NCBI RefSeq assembly: GCF_027947535.2
Contig: NZ_JAAGKO020000002.1
Location: forward strand, 229,378-293,377
Length of the DNA: 64,000 nt
Origin: Streptantibioticus silvisoli
GTDB lineage: Bacteria > Actinomycetota > Actinomycetes > Streptomycetales > Streptomycetaceae
Direction of reading: 5' to 3'
Shown: in pieces, positions 1 to 7,939 of the stretch
How the letters are laid out: every line of letters begins with the position of its first letter
Position numbering within the stretch: position 1 is the first letter of the stretch
Translations under genes and position numbers: made by a program
The notes under the pieces: model-generated
Database searches by the model: none
What the model was told of the DNA's origin: nothing
What the model saw: only the letters and a program-made list of their open reading frames with translations

Positions 1-185
1 GCCCGCTCGCCGAGCGACGCCAGCAGATCCAGCGTCGGCACCGGCATCGGCCCGGCCGCCAGGTCCCCGGCGAGCACGACACGGTCCGCGCCGCGCACGT
101 CCGGCTCGGCCAGCACCGCCTCCAGCGCCGGCAGCACGCCGTGGATGTCACTGATCACGGCGACGGTGCGCACGTTCGACGTCAT
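1..185 (-). CDS. Metallophosphoesterase, N-terminal part (runs off the window)
   Basis: The first 61 codons of a protein read from an ATG at 185 towards base 1; the rest lies outside the window. The visible sequence has the first two metal-binding blocks of calcineurin-like phosphoesterases: VAVISDIHG (D and H ligands) near residues 8-16 and VLAGDLAAGP (GD motif) near residue 40. Proteins of this family with a short DIHG spacing are usually YfcE/MJ0936-like phosphodiesterases or Ser/Thr phosphatases; substrate cannot be told. It is transcribed away from the chitinase gene, so the 427-base gap to that gene is a divergent promoter region. The fold is sure, the specificity unknown. Confidence 0.85.
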   Translation of the reverse strand, partial: MTSNVRTVAVISDIHGVLPALEAVLAEPDVRGADRVVLAGDLAAGPMPVPTLDLLASLGER

Positions 186-612
186 ACGCCCCATCCCATC
201 ACCGCGTCCCCGCCCCGGCGCACCCCCACCGCGCCAACGCCCCTTTCCCGGCCGGATTCCGCCCCTCGCCCGACCGGAAGGACCGCCCGCGCGGCGCGGC
301 CGAACGCCTCCGCCCGGACCGCTGTCGCCGCGCAACGCACCCCGCGATCAGCCGAGTTGCCGGCCGCGGGGGAGCGGGAGCCGCCGTCGTCCCGGTCGCT
401 GTCGGGAGGAGCCGGGTAGCGGACAGGCGTACGAATCCGGCCAGTTCGCGGTCCGGACGAACGGGGGCGGTTGTGGACATCGTTGTCAGGGCAGATGACA
501 GAGGTATTGACGGTCTGGAGCTTTGCGCGGAGTGTCGGCACCAGCAGTTGCACGAACCGCTCCACCTGTACCAGGGAAGACCCCCCACCACCCCCTGCAC
601 CAGGAGTACGCA
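186..612. other. Divergent intergenic region before the GH18 gene
   Basis: No convincing gene is present. The first half is GC-rich and featureless. A TTGACG hexamer at 507-512 could be a -35 box for the GH18 gene, but no good -10 sits 17 bases downstream. GGTCYGGA occurs twice in the same orientation (about 450 and 512), loosely recalling the direct repeats of Streptomyces chitinase promoters. The GH18 gene has a clear AGGAG at 602-606. Confidence 0.4.
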
Positions 613-1554
613 ATGCGCCTCATGGCCTCCCGTCCCAGACGCCGCGTCACGCTGGCGTTCGCCGCCGCCGCGACCGCGATCCTCACCGCCTTCGCGCCCT
701 CCGCCGCCTCGGCCGCCGCCGCGGCCCCCGCGCTGACCGGCACCGAGCACGTCGTCGCGTACTACCAGACGCAGTACGACAACGGCACGTACGTCTCGCC
801 CTCGCCGCTGAACGGCATCGCCACCGACGTCGAGGTGGCCGCGTTCCACCTCAACGGCGACGGGACGATCCACCTCAACGACGACCCGCCGTCGGACCCG
901 AAGTTCAACCAGATGTGGACCGACCTCGCCGCGATGCAGAGCAGCGGCGTGCGGGTCGAGGCGATGCTCGGCGGCGCGGCGGCCGGCTCGTACGCCAACC
1001 TCCACAACGACTTCAACACCTACTACGCCCTGTTGAAGAACACCCTGCAGACCTACCACTTCAACGGCATCGACCTCGACATCGAGGAGTCGTTCTCGCT
1101 CGCCGACACCGAGCACCTGATCAGCCAGCTGCGCACCGACTTCGGCAGCTCGTTCGTCATCACGCTCGCACCGGTCGCCAGCGACCTGTCCGGCGGTTCG
1201 TCCTTCTCCGGCGGCTTCAGCTACAAGCAGCTGGAGAGCGACATGGGCTCGCAGATCAACTGGTACAACGCGCAGTTCTACTGCGGCTGGGGCGACCTGT
1301 CCTCCACCTCCGGCTACGACGCCGTGCTGGCCAACGGGTTCGCCGCCTCCCGCGTCGTCGCCGGCACCGTCACCAACCCCGGCACCTGCTCCGGCTACGT
1401 CGACCCCGGCACGCTGGCCGGCACCGTACGCTCCCTCGCCTCGGAGCACTCCGACTTCGGCGGCGTCGCCGGCTGGGAGTACTTCAACGCCGAGGGCGTC
1501 AACGGCGGCGGCCCCGCCAGCTGGTACGGCAACGTCCGCGACGCCATGGGCTGA
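613..1554 (+). CDS. Secreted glycoside hydrolase family 18 (chitinase/endo-beta-N-acetylglucosaminidase-like)
   Basis: A 313-residue secreted enzyme. The start at 613 follows AGGAG with a 6-base spacer and gives a signal peptide: basic MRLMASRPRRR, hydrophobic AFAAAATAILTAFA, and an Ala-rich cleavage zone near residues 33-38. The GH18 signature reads NGIDLDIEE at 151-159, matching DGxDxDxE with Asn for the first Asp; Glu158 is the expected catalytic acid and Asp156 the assisting residue. The upstream SxGG-like strand is VEAMLGGAA. No chitin-binding or fibronectin module is attached, so this is a single-domain enzyme. GH18 proteins of this size in Streptomyces include small chitinases and endo-beta-N-acetylglucosaminidases, and sequence alone does not separate them. 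The gene is monocistronic and ends just before a truncated copy of the Rsm22 promoter. Confidence 0.88.
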   Translation: MRLMASRPRRRVTLAFAAAATAILTAFAPSAASAAAAAPALTGTEHVVAYYQTQYDNGTYVSPSPLNGIATDVEVAAFHLNGDGTIHLNDDPPSDPKFNQMWTDLAAMQSSGVRVEAMLGGAAAGSYANLHNDFNTYYALLKNTLQTYHFNGIDLDIEESFSLADTEHLISQLRTDFGSSFVITLAPVASDLSGGSSFSGGFSYKQLESDMGSQINWYNAQFYCGWGDLSSTSGYDAVLANGFAASRVVAGTVTNPGTCSGYVDPGTLAGTVRSLASEHSDFGGVAGWEYFNAEGVNGGGPASWYGNVRDAMG

Positions 1555-1604
1555 CCGACCCCCGGCACCCCCGGCACCCGCCGGCCCCGCACTCGCCGCC
1601 CGTC

Positions 1605-1679
1605 ACCCGTTCCCCCGGCGGGCGGCGGGCGGCGACCGTCGCAGCGCCTGGGCTGTCCCGGTGGACGACCGGGCTGACC
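1605..1679 (+). repeat. 75-bp direct repeat, copy 1 (dead copy of the Rsm22 promoter and start)
   Basis: Identical to 4056-4130 at 74 of 75 positions. The only difference is G1650 against A4101. In copy 2 that base is the second position of a TAGGCT -10 box serving the leaderless Rsm22 gene; here the box reads TGGGCT, losing the near-invariant -11 A. The copy carries the GTG start and the first six codons, then diverges after 1679. It looks like a duplicated, promoter-dead remnant left of the inserted ATPase-GntR-YdcF block. Confidence 0.9.
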
Positions 1680-1686
1680 ACCGTGT

Positions 1687-2259
1687 TCACGCCCACCGGT
1701 CCGCGGCGTGCCGCGTGAAGGCCGGCCCGGGTGTGCTCGCCCCCACCGGTTGCCGGGGCGCGGCGAGCGGCATCCGCCGGTACGTCGGCGGCAGGGGCGT
1801 CGGTGCCGCCCGGCGCACCCTGGCGACGCCCGGTCCGGCGCACAGTTCCGACCAGACGATCTTTCCGCGCCCCGGGAGGACGACGACCCCGAAGTCCCGG
1901 CTCAGGGCGGTGACGATGCCCAGTCCGCGCCCACCCTCGTCGGGGTCTCGATCGGCTTGCGCTTCGCGGTCCGTCGGCACGGTGTCGTTGTCCCAGACCT
2001 CGATGAAGAACTTGTCCCCGCTGATCCTCGTCCGCACGGCGATGACGGGCAGCGTCTCCGGGACGCAGCACGTCCGGTCCCGCTCGGGCCGTCCCGTCGC
2101 CTCGACGGCGTTCGTGACGAGTTCGGACACGATGAGCCGGGCGTCGTCCAACAGGTGCGGGACGGCCCAGGACAGCACCGTGTGGCGAACGTGGGCGCGG
2201 GCGCAGTGCGGTGCCGTCGGCGTCGCGGCGAGCTTGATGCGGTTGACGAGTGACTGCAT
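1687..2259 (-). CDS. RsbW-like ATP-binding regulatory protein (anti-sigma/histidine-kinase-type ATPase)
   Basis: A 190-residue soluble protein with the HATPase_c_2 (GHKL) fold: N box SELVTNAVEATG around residues 45-56, an EVWDND (G1-like) stretch near 87, and the G2 loop DEGGRGLGIV near 107. It lacks a phospho-acceptor His domain, like the many short Streptomyces ATP-binding proteins thought to act as anti-sigma or sensory ATPases. The start ATG follows GAGGGGG. The last ~40 residues are Pro/Arg-rich and end eight bases from the 75-bp repeat, so the C-terminus may have been redefined by the junction. It is divergent from the GntR gene and shares its 200-base promoter region. Small ATPases of this type are often encoded beside XRE/DUF397 pairs; none is seen here. 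Confidence 0.8.
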   Translation of the reverse strand: MQSLVNRIKLAATPTAPHCARAHVRHTVLSWAVPHLLDDARLIVSELVTNAVEATGRPERDRTCCVPETLPVIAVRTRISGDKFFIEVWDNDTVPTDREAQADRDPDEGGRGLGIVTALSRDFGVVVLPGRGKIVWSELCAGPGVARVRRAAPTPLPPTYRRMPLAAPRQPVGASTPGPAFTRHAADRWA

Positions 2260-2412
2260 GGCGAGACCCCCTCGGTGGGTCGGGCGGTGAGGACCGACAG
2301 CGCTGCTGTTCCGGACGCGGGATCAACCACGAGCAGGGAAGCGCCTTTCGGGCGCTGCCCCAGGACTGCGTCCCCTTGAGGAGACTGTGCGCTCGCAATC
2401 CCGAAGGTGTCA

Positions 2413-2428
2413 ACAGTCCTAGGACTGT
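2413..2428. promoter_or_regulatory. Perfect 16-bp palindrome, probable GntR operator
   Basis: ACAGTCCT followed directly by its reverse complement AGGACTGT. It lies 33 bases upstream of the GntR/UTRA start codon in the divergent region shared with the ATP-binding protein. Related half-sites occur just upstream (CAGGACTGC near 2362). Symmetry and position are typical of an autoregulatory GntR site; binding by the neighbouring regulator is inferred. Confidence 0.65.
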
Positions 2429-2461
2429 GTGGTTCACTCTCCCTGGTGAGAGGAGTGCTGC

Positions 2462-3244
2462 ATGGCACCGAAGTGGCGCGAGCTGGCCGACAGGATGGCC
2501 GAACGGATCAGGACCGGTGAGTTCGCACCGGGACAGCGGTTGCCGCACATCAGGGACCTGGTCGACGCCGGGGAGGGCTCCAGGGCCACCGTGCACGCCG
2601 CCTACAAGGCGCTGGAGGCGGAAGGGCTGGTCACGTCATCCCGCGGCCACGGGACGGTCGTGCGCCCGCGGACCCCGCTCGAGCGCCTGGGTATGGAGCG
2701 TTATGACAAGGCCAAGTGGCGCGACGGTGACGAGGTCGCCTTCATCGCGGACCGGGTGGCATCCGGACGGCCCCACCGCCGCGGCGAACAGACCCAGACC
2801 GTCAGCCGGGTGGAGGCCACCGCGCCTGTCGCTGCCGCGTTCGGTCTGCCGGTGGGGGCCCCGGTCTACGCCCGCGCCCGGTTGGTCAAAGAGGGCGAGC
2901 GGCCGACCCACACCCTGACCAGCTACTACCGCCCGGAGCACGTGGAAGGAACCCGGATCGTCGATCCGAGTCCGGGTCCGGCGGGCCGCGGCGGCGGCTT
3001 CCGGGCGCTCTACGACGCCGGGTACGAGATCGACCACATGCGGGAGGAGCTCTTCGCCCGGGTGCCGACGCGCGAGGAGGTGAAGCTCCTGCTGCTCCCT
3101 GCCGGTGAACCCGTGGTGGAGTTGCGCCGGACCACGCGCATCGCCGACGGCACCGTGGTCGAATACGCGATCGGCGTGCACGCCGCCTCGCGCTTCGCGT
3201 GGTCCTACGACTTCAAGGTCCCCGACTCGGCTCGCACCCCGTAG
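2462..3244 (+). CDS. GntR-family transcriptional regulator (HutC/UTRA type)
   Basis: A 260-residue regulator. Residues 1-70 form the winged helix: WRELADRMAERIRTGEF, then the recognition region RATVHAAYKALEAEGL and wing SSRGHGTVVR. Residues ~95-255 fit the UTRA ligand domain with VSRVEATAPVAAAFGL, a central ALYDAGYEI and a C-terminal RTTRIADGTVVEYAIGVH. The ATG at 2462 has a GAGAGGAG Shine-Dalgarno. UTRA regulators sense small metabolites such as amino-sugar phosphates or histidine intermediates; the ligand here is unknown. The gene sits 31 bases before the YdcF gene, which it probably co-transcribes with, and downstream of the perfect palindrome at 2413-2428. Confidence 0.9.
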   Translation: MAPKWRELADRMAERIRTGEFAPGQRLPHIRDLVDAGEGSRATVHAAYKALEAEGLVTSSRGHGTVVRPRTPLERLGMERYDKAKWRDGDEVAFIADRVASGRPHRRGEQTQTVSRVEATAPVAAAFGLPVGAPVYARARLVKEGERPTHTLTSYYRPEHVEGTRIVDPSPGPAGRGGGFRALYDAGYEIDHMREELFARVPTREEVKLLLLPAGEPVVELRRTTRIADGTVVEYAIGVHAASRFAWSYDFKVPDSARTP

Positions 3245-3275
3245 CCGGCTCGCACCCCGCGGAAGGAGCAAAGGC

Positions 3276-3995
3276 ATGGTGTTCTCACCGCAGACGTGGC
3301 AGGACGCCCAACGGGTCTGGGACTACCACCGGATGGACCACCGGGTGCGCCCGTGCTCGGTGGCCGTCGGCCTGGGCAGTCACGACGTGGGCGTGGCCGA
3401 CGCCTCTGCCGGGCTGTACCACCGCGGGATGGTCCCGCTCCTCGTCTTCACCGGCGCCAACAGCCCCACGACGCGGGAGCGGATGCCCCAGGGCGAGGCG
3501 GTGCGCTACCGCGAGCGCGCCCTGGAACTGGGAGTGCCGGCGGACGCCGTGCTCGTCGAGCCCCGGGCGCGGAACACCGGCGAGAACATCGCCTTCTCCC
3601 GGGCCCTGCTCGAAGACCGCGGCGTCCCGGTCGGGTCGGTACTCCTGGTGAGCAAGCCCTATGAGGAACGGCGGGCCTACGCGACCGCCCGCAAGCTCTG
3701 GCCGCAGGTGGACGTGGTGAGCGCGTCGACCTCCGAGAACCTCGACGAGTACGTCGGGTCGATCGGCGACGCGCGGTTGGTCGTCGACATGCTCGTCGGC
3801 GCTCTGCAACGGCTGCTGATCTACCCGGCGGAAGGGTTCATGATCGAGCAGGAAGTGCCGGCGGACGTGCTGGACGCGTACGAGCGGCTGTGCCGGGCGG
3901 GCTTCACCGGCCGGCTGGCGCCCGTGGGCGCGCGCCGGGCGCTGGACGAGGACGGTCGCCCGCCGGGCCGCGGTTCCCGCGCCCCGGGCCACTGA
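3276..3995 (+). CDS. YdcF/SanA (DUF218) family protein
   Basis: A 239-residue soluble protein. The start at 3276 follows GGAAGGAG at a 7-base spacing. The family core is visible: CSVAVGLGSHDVGVADA (strand and loop), LYHRGMVPLLVFTGAN near residue 47, the acidic EA(V)RYRE segment, and EPRARNTGENIAFSRALL near residue 95, which matches the conserved E...S/T.NT.EN motif. Family members bind nucleotide-like ligands (E. coli YdcF binds S-adenosylmethionine) but have no agreed reaction. There is no signal peptide, unlike SanA/ElyC, so this is the cytoplasmic type. It is the last gene of the block enclosed by the 75-bp repeats and likely forms an operon with the GntR gene. Confidence 0.85.
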   Translation: MVFSPQTWQDAQRVWDYHRMDHRVRPCSVAVGLGSHDVGVADASAGLYHRGMVPLLVFTGANSPTTRERMPQGEAVRYRERALELGVPADAVLVEPRARNTGENIAFSRALLEDRGVPVGSVLLVSKPYEERRAYATARKLWPQVDVVSASTSENLDEYVGSIGDARLVVDMLVGALQRLLIYPAEGFMIEQEVPADVLDAYERLCRAGFTGRLAPVGARRALDEDGRPPGRGSRAPGH

Positions 3996-4055
3996 CCTGC
4001 GATCCCGGGTCGGACGGCCCGGGAGGCGAGCCGGCCCCCTCACCGGTGCACGGCG

Positions 4056-4130
4056 ACCCGTTCCCCCGGCGGGCGGCGGGCGGCGACCGTCGCAGCGCCT
4101 AGGCTGTCCCGGTGGACGACCGGGCTGACC
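4056..4130 (+). repeat. 75-bp direct repeat, copy 2 (functional Rsm22 promoter and start)
   Basis: Partner of 1605-1679 with one mismatch. It spans the region from 56 bases upstream of the Rsm22 GTG to its seventh codon and includes an intact TAGGCT -10 box at 4100-4105. The two copies bracket 2.4 kb carrying three genes. Confidence 0.9.
4100..4105 (+). promoter_or_regulatory. -10 box TAGGCT of a leaderless Rsm22 transcript
   Basis: TAGGCT is followed by six bases and then GTG at 4112, the usual layout of leaderless actinobacterial mRNAs. No Shine-Dalgarno precedes the GTG. No TTGAC-like -35 is visible 17 bases upstream. Confidence 0.6.
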
Positions 4131-5125
4131 TCACCCTTGACGACGAACTGCGCGCGACGCTGGCCGCGCGGCTGGACGGTATCGCGCCCAAGCAGGCGGC
4201 CCGGGCCGTCGAGCGGCTGATCGCCAGCTACCGGGGGCGGACCCCGACCGACGCGCCGGTGCTGCGCGACGAGGCCGACGTGACCGCCTACGCGGCGTAC
4301 CGGATGCCGGCGACGTTCCAGGCGGTGCGGGCGGCGCTGGCGGCGTTCCGGGCCCGGGCGGGGGAGTGGGCGCCGCGCAGCCACCTCGACGTCGGCGGCG
4401 GCACCGGTGCGGCGACCTGGGCGGTGGCGGACGCCTGGCCGCAGCCGTACACCGCGACCGTGCTGGACTGGGCGCAGCCCGCGCTGGACCTGGGGCAGGC
4501 GCTGGCCGCCGGCGCCTCGCACCTGGCGCTGCGCACGGCGCGCTGGCAGCGCCAGGCGATCGGCGCCGCGCTCACCCTGCCCGCCGCCGACCTGGTCACC
4601 GTCAGCTACGTACTGGGTGAACTCGCCGACGCCGACCGGGAGTCGGTGATCGCCGCGGCGGCCACCGCCGGCCGGGCGGTGCTGGTCGCCGAACCCGGCA
4701 CGCCCGCCGGATACGCCCGGATCCTTGAGGCCCGGGCGCGGTTGACGCAGGCCGGCTTCACCGTGCTGGCCCCCTGCCCGCACGGCGACAGCTGCCCGCT
4801 GACCGGTGACGACTGGTGCCACTTCGCCGCCCGGGTCAGCAGGTCCGCGTTGCACCGGCAGGTCAAGGGCGGCCAACTGGCCTACGAGGACGAGAAGTTC
4901 TCCTACGTCGCCGCGATCCGCGACCTGCCCGGCGCCGGGCCCGCCGCCGGCCGCGTCGTGCGGCACCCGCAGATCCGCAAGGGCCAGGTCCTGCTGGACC
5001 TGTGCGAGGCCGACGGCGCCGTGCGCCGGACCACCGTCTCCAAGCGGCACGGCGACCTCTACCGGGCCGCCCGCGACACCGACTGGGGCGACCCGTGGCC
5101 GCCGCCCCAGCCGGACGCCGGGTAA
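4112..5125 (+). CDS. Small ribosomal subunit Rsm22-family methyltransferase-like protein
   Basis: A 337-residue protein. The SAM-binding motif I is LDVGGGTGAATWAV near residue 92 and the post-motif DLVTVSYVLGELAD near 160. A Cys/His cluster, CPHGDSCPL and then WCHF near 223-241, followed by FSYVAAIR, is the hallmark of the Rsm22 family. In mitochondria Rsm22 is associated with the small ribosomal subunit and carries an iron-sulfur-type cysteine cluster; the bacterial role is inferred to be 16S rRNA or subunit maturation. It starts with GTG and appears leaderless. The C-terminal ~90 residues form the OB-like tail (QVLLDLCEADGAVRR). Its promoter and first codons are duplicated at 1605-1679. Confidence 0.88.
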   Translation: MDDRADLTLDDELRATLAARLDGIAPKQAARAVERLIASYRGRTPTDAPVLRDEADVTAYAAYRMPATFQAVRAALAAFRARAGEWAPRSHLDVGGGTGAATWAVADAWPQPYTATVLDWAQPALDLGQALAAGASHLALRTARWQRQAIGAALTLPAADLVTVSYVLGELADADRESVIAAAATAGRAVLVAEPGTPAGYARILEARARLTQAGFTVLAPCPHGDSCPLTGDDWCHFAARVSRSALHRQVKGGQLAYEDEKFSYVAAIRDLPGAGPAAGRVVRHPQIRKGQVLLDLCEADGAVRRTTVSKRHGDLYRAARDTDWGDPWPPPQPDAG

Positions 5126-5195
5126 CGGCACCGCGTATGAGCAGTCGTGACGGCACGTCAGACATGACGCGTCGTTAACTGCCGTACCGCACGCG

Positions 5196-6731
5196 TCAGT
5201 CGGACTCCAGGACCGCCATCGCCGCGTTGTGCCCCGGCACCCCGCTGACGCCGCCGCCGCGCACCGCGCCCGCCCCGCACAGCAGCACGTTGCCGTGCGC
5301 GGTCTCCACGCCCCAGCGCCCGGTGCCGTCCTCGGCGTAGGGCCACGACAGGTCGCGGTGGAAGATGTGGCCGCCGGGCAGGCCGACCTCGCGTTCCAGG
5401 TCCAGCGGCGACTTCGCCTCCACGCAGGGGCGGCCGTCGGCGTCCCGCAGCAGGCAGTCCTCCAGCGGTTCGTCCAGCACCCCGTCGAGCTGGGCGACGG
5501 TCGCCCGCAGCAGCGCCTCCCGGGTGCCGTCCGGGTCCGCGTCGAACAGCCGGGCCGGCGCGTGCAGCCCGAACAGCGTCAGCGTCTGCGCGCCGGAGGC
5601 GACCAGCTCGGCCGACAGGATCGACGGGTCGGTCAGCGAGTGGCAGTAGATCTCCGACGGCGGTGCCGCCGGCACCTCGCCGGCCGCCGCCTGCCGGTAC
5701 GCGGTCGCCAACTGGTCGTAGGACTCGGCCACATGGAACGTCCCGGCGAACGCCTCGCGCGGGTCGACGCCGCGGTCGCGCAGCCGCGGCAGCCGCGACA
5801 GCACCATGTTGACCTTCAGCTGGGCGCCCTCGGGCCGCTCCGGTTCCGGCTCGTCCAGCAGCGCGGCCAGCGCCCGCGGCGAGGCGTTCACCAGCACGTG
5901 CCGGGCGTCGACCGTACCGCCGGCCCAGCTGACCTCGGCCCGGGTGCCGTCGGTGCGCACCGCGGTGACCTCGGCGCCGGTGACGATCTCCGCGCCGGCC
6001 GAGCGCGCCGCGCCCGCCAGCGCGTCGGTGAAGGCGCCCATGCCGCCGATCGGCACGTCCCAGTCGCCGGTCCCGCCGCCGATGACGTGGTAGAGGAAGC
6101 AGCGGTTCTGCCGCAGGGACGGGTCGTGCGCGTGGCTGAACGTGCCGATGAGCGCGTCGGTCAGCACCACGCCGCGCACCACGTCGTCGTCGAAGGCGGC
6201 CTCCACGCTCTCCCCGATCGGCCGCTCGAACAGCGCCTGCCACGCCGCCGGTTCGTCCACCAGGCGTTCCAGCTCGGCGCGCGACGGCAGCGGCTCGGTC
6301 ATGGTGGGGAAGACCCGGGCCGCGACCCGGCCGGTCATCGCGTAGAAGCGCTGCCAGGCGTCGAAGTCGTGGTCGGAGCCGGTCAGCCGCCGGAAGCTGT
6401 CGCGGGTGCGGGCCGCGTCCTCGACGTCGACCAGCAGGCCGCCGCCGTCCGGGGTCGGGGTGTAGGAGGAGATCCGCCGCCGCCGCACCGCGAACGACAG
6501 TCCCAGGTCGTCGACGATCTTGCGGGGCAGCAGGCTCACCAGGTAGGAGTAGCGCGACAGCCGCGCGTCCACCCCGCGGAACGCCCGGGTCGACACGGCC
6601 GCGCCGCCGGTGCCCGCCAGCCGTTCCAGCACCAGCGTCGAGCGGCCCGCCCGGGCCAGGTAGGCGGCCGCCACCAGCCCGTTGTGGCCACCGCCGACGA
6701 TCACGGCGTCGTACGAGGTGCGCTCGGGCAT
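5196..6731 (-). CDS. FAD-dependent phytoene-desaturase/PYROXD2-like oxidoreductase
   Basis: A 511-residue flavoprotein. The dinucleotide-binding motif VIVGGGHNGLVAAAYLARAG sits at residues 10-29, followed by the ribose-binding LVLERLAGTGGAA. The C-terminal FAD signature is VLLCGAGAVRGGGVSGVPGH, close to the end. The layout (amino-oxidase domain with a GGHNG loop) matches the NAD(P)/FAD oxidoreductases that resemble carotenoid isomerase/desaturase and human PYROXD2. No carotenoid cluster is nearby, so a role in pigment synthesis is not supported; substrate unknown. It converges on Rsm22 with a 70-base gap and is probably transcribed alone, with 228 bases to the next upstream gene. Confidence 0.85.
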   Translation of the reverse strand: MPERTSYDAVIVGGGHNGLVAAAYLARAGRSTLVLERLAGTGGAAVSTRAFRGVDARLSRYSYLVSLLPRKIVDDLGLSFAVRRRRISSYTPTPDGGGLLVDVEDAARTRDSFRRLTGSDHDFDAWQRFYAMTGRVAARVFPTMTEPLPSRAELERLVDEPAAWQALFERPIGESVEAAFDDDVVRGVVLTDALIGTFSHAHDPSLRQNRCFLYHVIGGGTGDWDVPIGGMGAFTDALAGAARSAGAEIVTGAEVTAVRTDGTRAEVSWAGGTVDARHVLVNASPRALAALLDEPEPERPEGAQLKVNMVLSRLPRLRDRGVDPREAFAGTFHVAESYDQLATAYRQAAAGEVPAAPPSEIYCHSLTDPSILSAELVASGAQTLTLFGLHAPARLFDADPDGTREALLRATVAQLDGVLDEPLEDCLLRDADGRPCVEAKSPLDLEREVGLPGGHIFHRDLSWPYAEDGTGRWGVETAHGNVLLCGAGAVRGGGVSGVPGHNAAMAVLESD

Positions 6732-6959
6732 GGACCCTCCGAAGTCGAAGATCGGTTACGGTCCCGCACGCTATCCGCGATCCGCACGCCGCGCACCACC
6801 CGCGGCGCCCGCCCGCGCGACGCCCCCCGTGCGGCGCACCACCGCGCGGTCCGCCGGCCGCCTCGGCGCCTGCCGCGAGCGGCCCGGCCGCCTCAGGGCC
6901 CGGGTGCGGTTCGTTGGCCACGGGCCTGCCCCGGGAGGAACAGGCCCGCCGCGCCGGGA

Positions 6960-7775
6960 TCAGTCCCGCAGCTCCTGCGTGACGCACTTCACGCTGCCGC
7001 CGGCCTTGTGCAGCTCCGACATGTCGACCGGCACCGGTTCGAACCCGCGCTCGCGCAGCGGCTGCACCAGCCCGGTGGCCTGCACCGGCAGGATCACGTG
7101 CAGGCCGTCGCTGACCGCGTTGAGGCCGAACGCGCGGGCGTCGTCCTCGGTGGCCAGCAGGGCGTCGGGGAACATCCGGGCCAGTACCGCCCGGCTGCCG
7201 GCCGAGAACGCCTCCGGGTAGTACATGACCTCGTCGCCGTCGAGCACCGCCAGCGCGGTGTCGAGGTGGTAGTACCGCGGGTCGATCAGCTCCAGGCCGA
7301 TCACCGGGCGGCCGAAGAACTCCTGCGCCTCGGCGCGCACCGCCGGACTGCTGCGGAAGCCCGCCCCGGCCAGCACCCACGACGCCGTCGGGGTGAAGTC
7401 GCCCTCACCCTCGTTGACGTGCTCCGGCTCGTGGATCTCGGTGTAGCCGTGCGCGCGGAACCACTCCAGGTGCGCCGGAGCCTCGTCCCACCGCTCGGCG
7501 TTGGCGAACCGGGCACCGAACACCTTGCCGTCGACCACGGTCGCGCCGTTGGCCGAGAAGACCATGTCGGGCAGCCCGGGCACCGGTTCGAGGATCTCGA
7601 CCGTGTGCCCGAGCGCCCGGTAGCGGTCCCGCAGGTCCTCCCACTGGAGCAGGGCGACCGCGGTGTCCACCGGCTTGGCCGGGTCCATCCAGGGGTTGAT
7701 GGAGTACGTCACCTGGAAGTGCGCGGGTGGACACATCAGGTAGCGCCGTGGTGCGGCGACGCGATTCGTGCGCAA
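6960..7775 (-). CDS. ddaH: N(G),N(G)-dimethylarginine dimethylaminohydrolase
   Basis: A 271-residue amidinotransferase-fold enzyme that hydrolyses methylated arginine to citrulline and an amine. Characteristic blocks are MCPPAHFQVTYSINPWMDP near the N-terminus, FSANGATVV (substrate Asn/Asp loop), YYHLDTALAVLDGDEVMYYP with the catalytic His, and GGSVKCVTQELRD at the end with Cys264 as nucleophile. The start is TTG at 7775, supported by GAGGAG six bases upstream; no better ATG exists before the conserved region. In many actinomycetes this gene lies beside rocD (ornithine aminotransferase), which is not present here. Function is confident at family level; an arginine deiminase-like variant is less likely given the length. 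Confidence 0.9.
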   Translation of the reverse strand: MRTNRVAAPRRYLMCPPAHFQVTYSINPWMDPAKPVDTAVALLQWEDLRDRYRALGHTVEILEPVPGLPDMVFSANGATVVDGKVFGARFANAERWDEAPAHLEWFRAHGYTEIHEPEHVNEGEGDFTPTASWVLAGAGFRSSPAVRAEAQEFFGRPVIGLELIDPRYYHLDTALAVLDGDEVMYYPEAFSAGSRAVLARMFPDALLATEDDARAFGLNAVSDGLHVILPVQATGLVQPLRERGFEPVPVDMSELHKAGGSVKCVTQELRD

Positions 7776-7939
7776 TGAGGGCTCCTCATGGTTGAGGCTC
7801 CGGTGGTACGCGGGTTACGTACGCGCACAAATGGTCCTCCCCCACGCGCCGAAATGCACGAGCCGGACGGGTGAAGATTGCGCGTCATGTGACGGCCGTG
7901 CAGCGTGTCGCCTTTACAACTTCCCCAGGGTGACGCGAC

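Noticed and set aside
440..530. DasR-type or chitinase direct-repeat operator upstream of the GH18 gene
   Set aside because: Only a loose GGTCYGGA pair is present; the ACTGGTCTAGACCA-like consensus is not matched and spacing to the start is odd.
1605..4130. att sites of an integrative element
   Set aside because: The 75-bp repeats lack an integrase or excisionase gene between them, and the repeat is a promoter rather than a tRNA gene.
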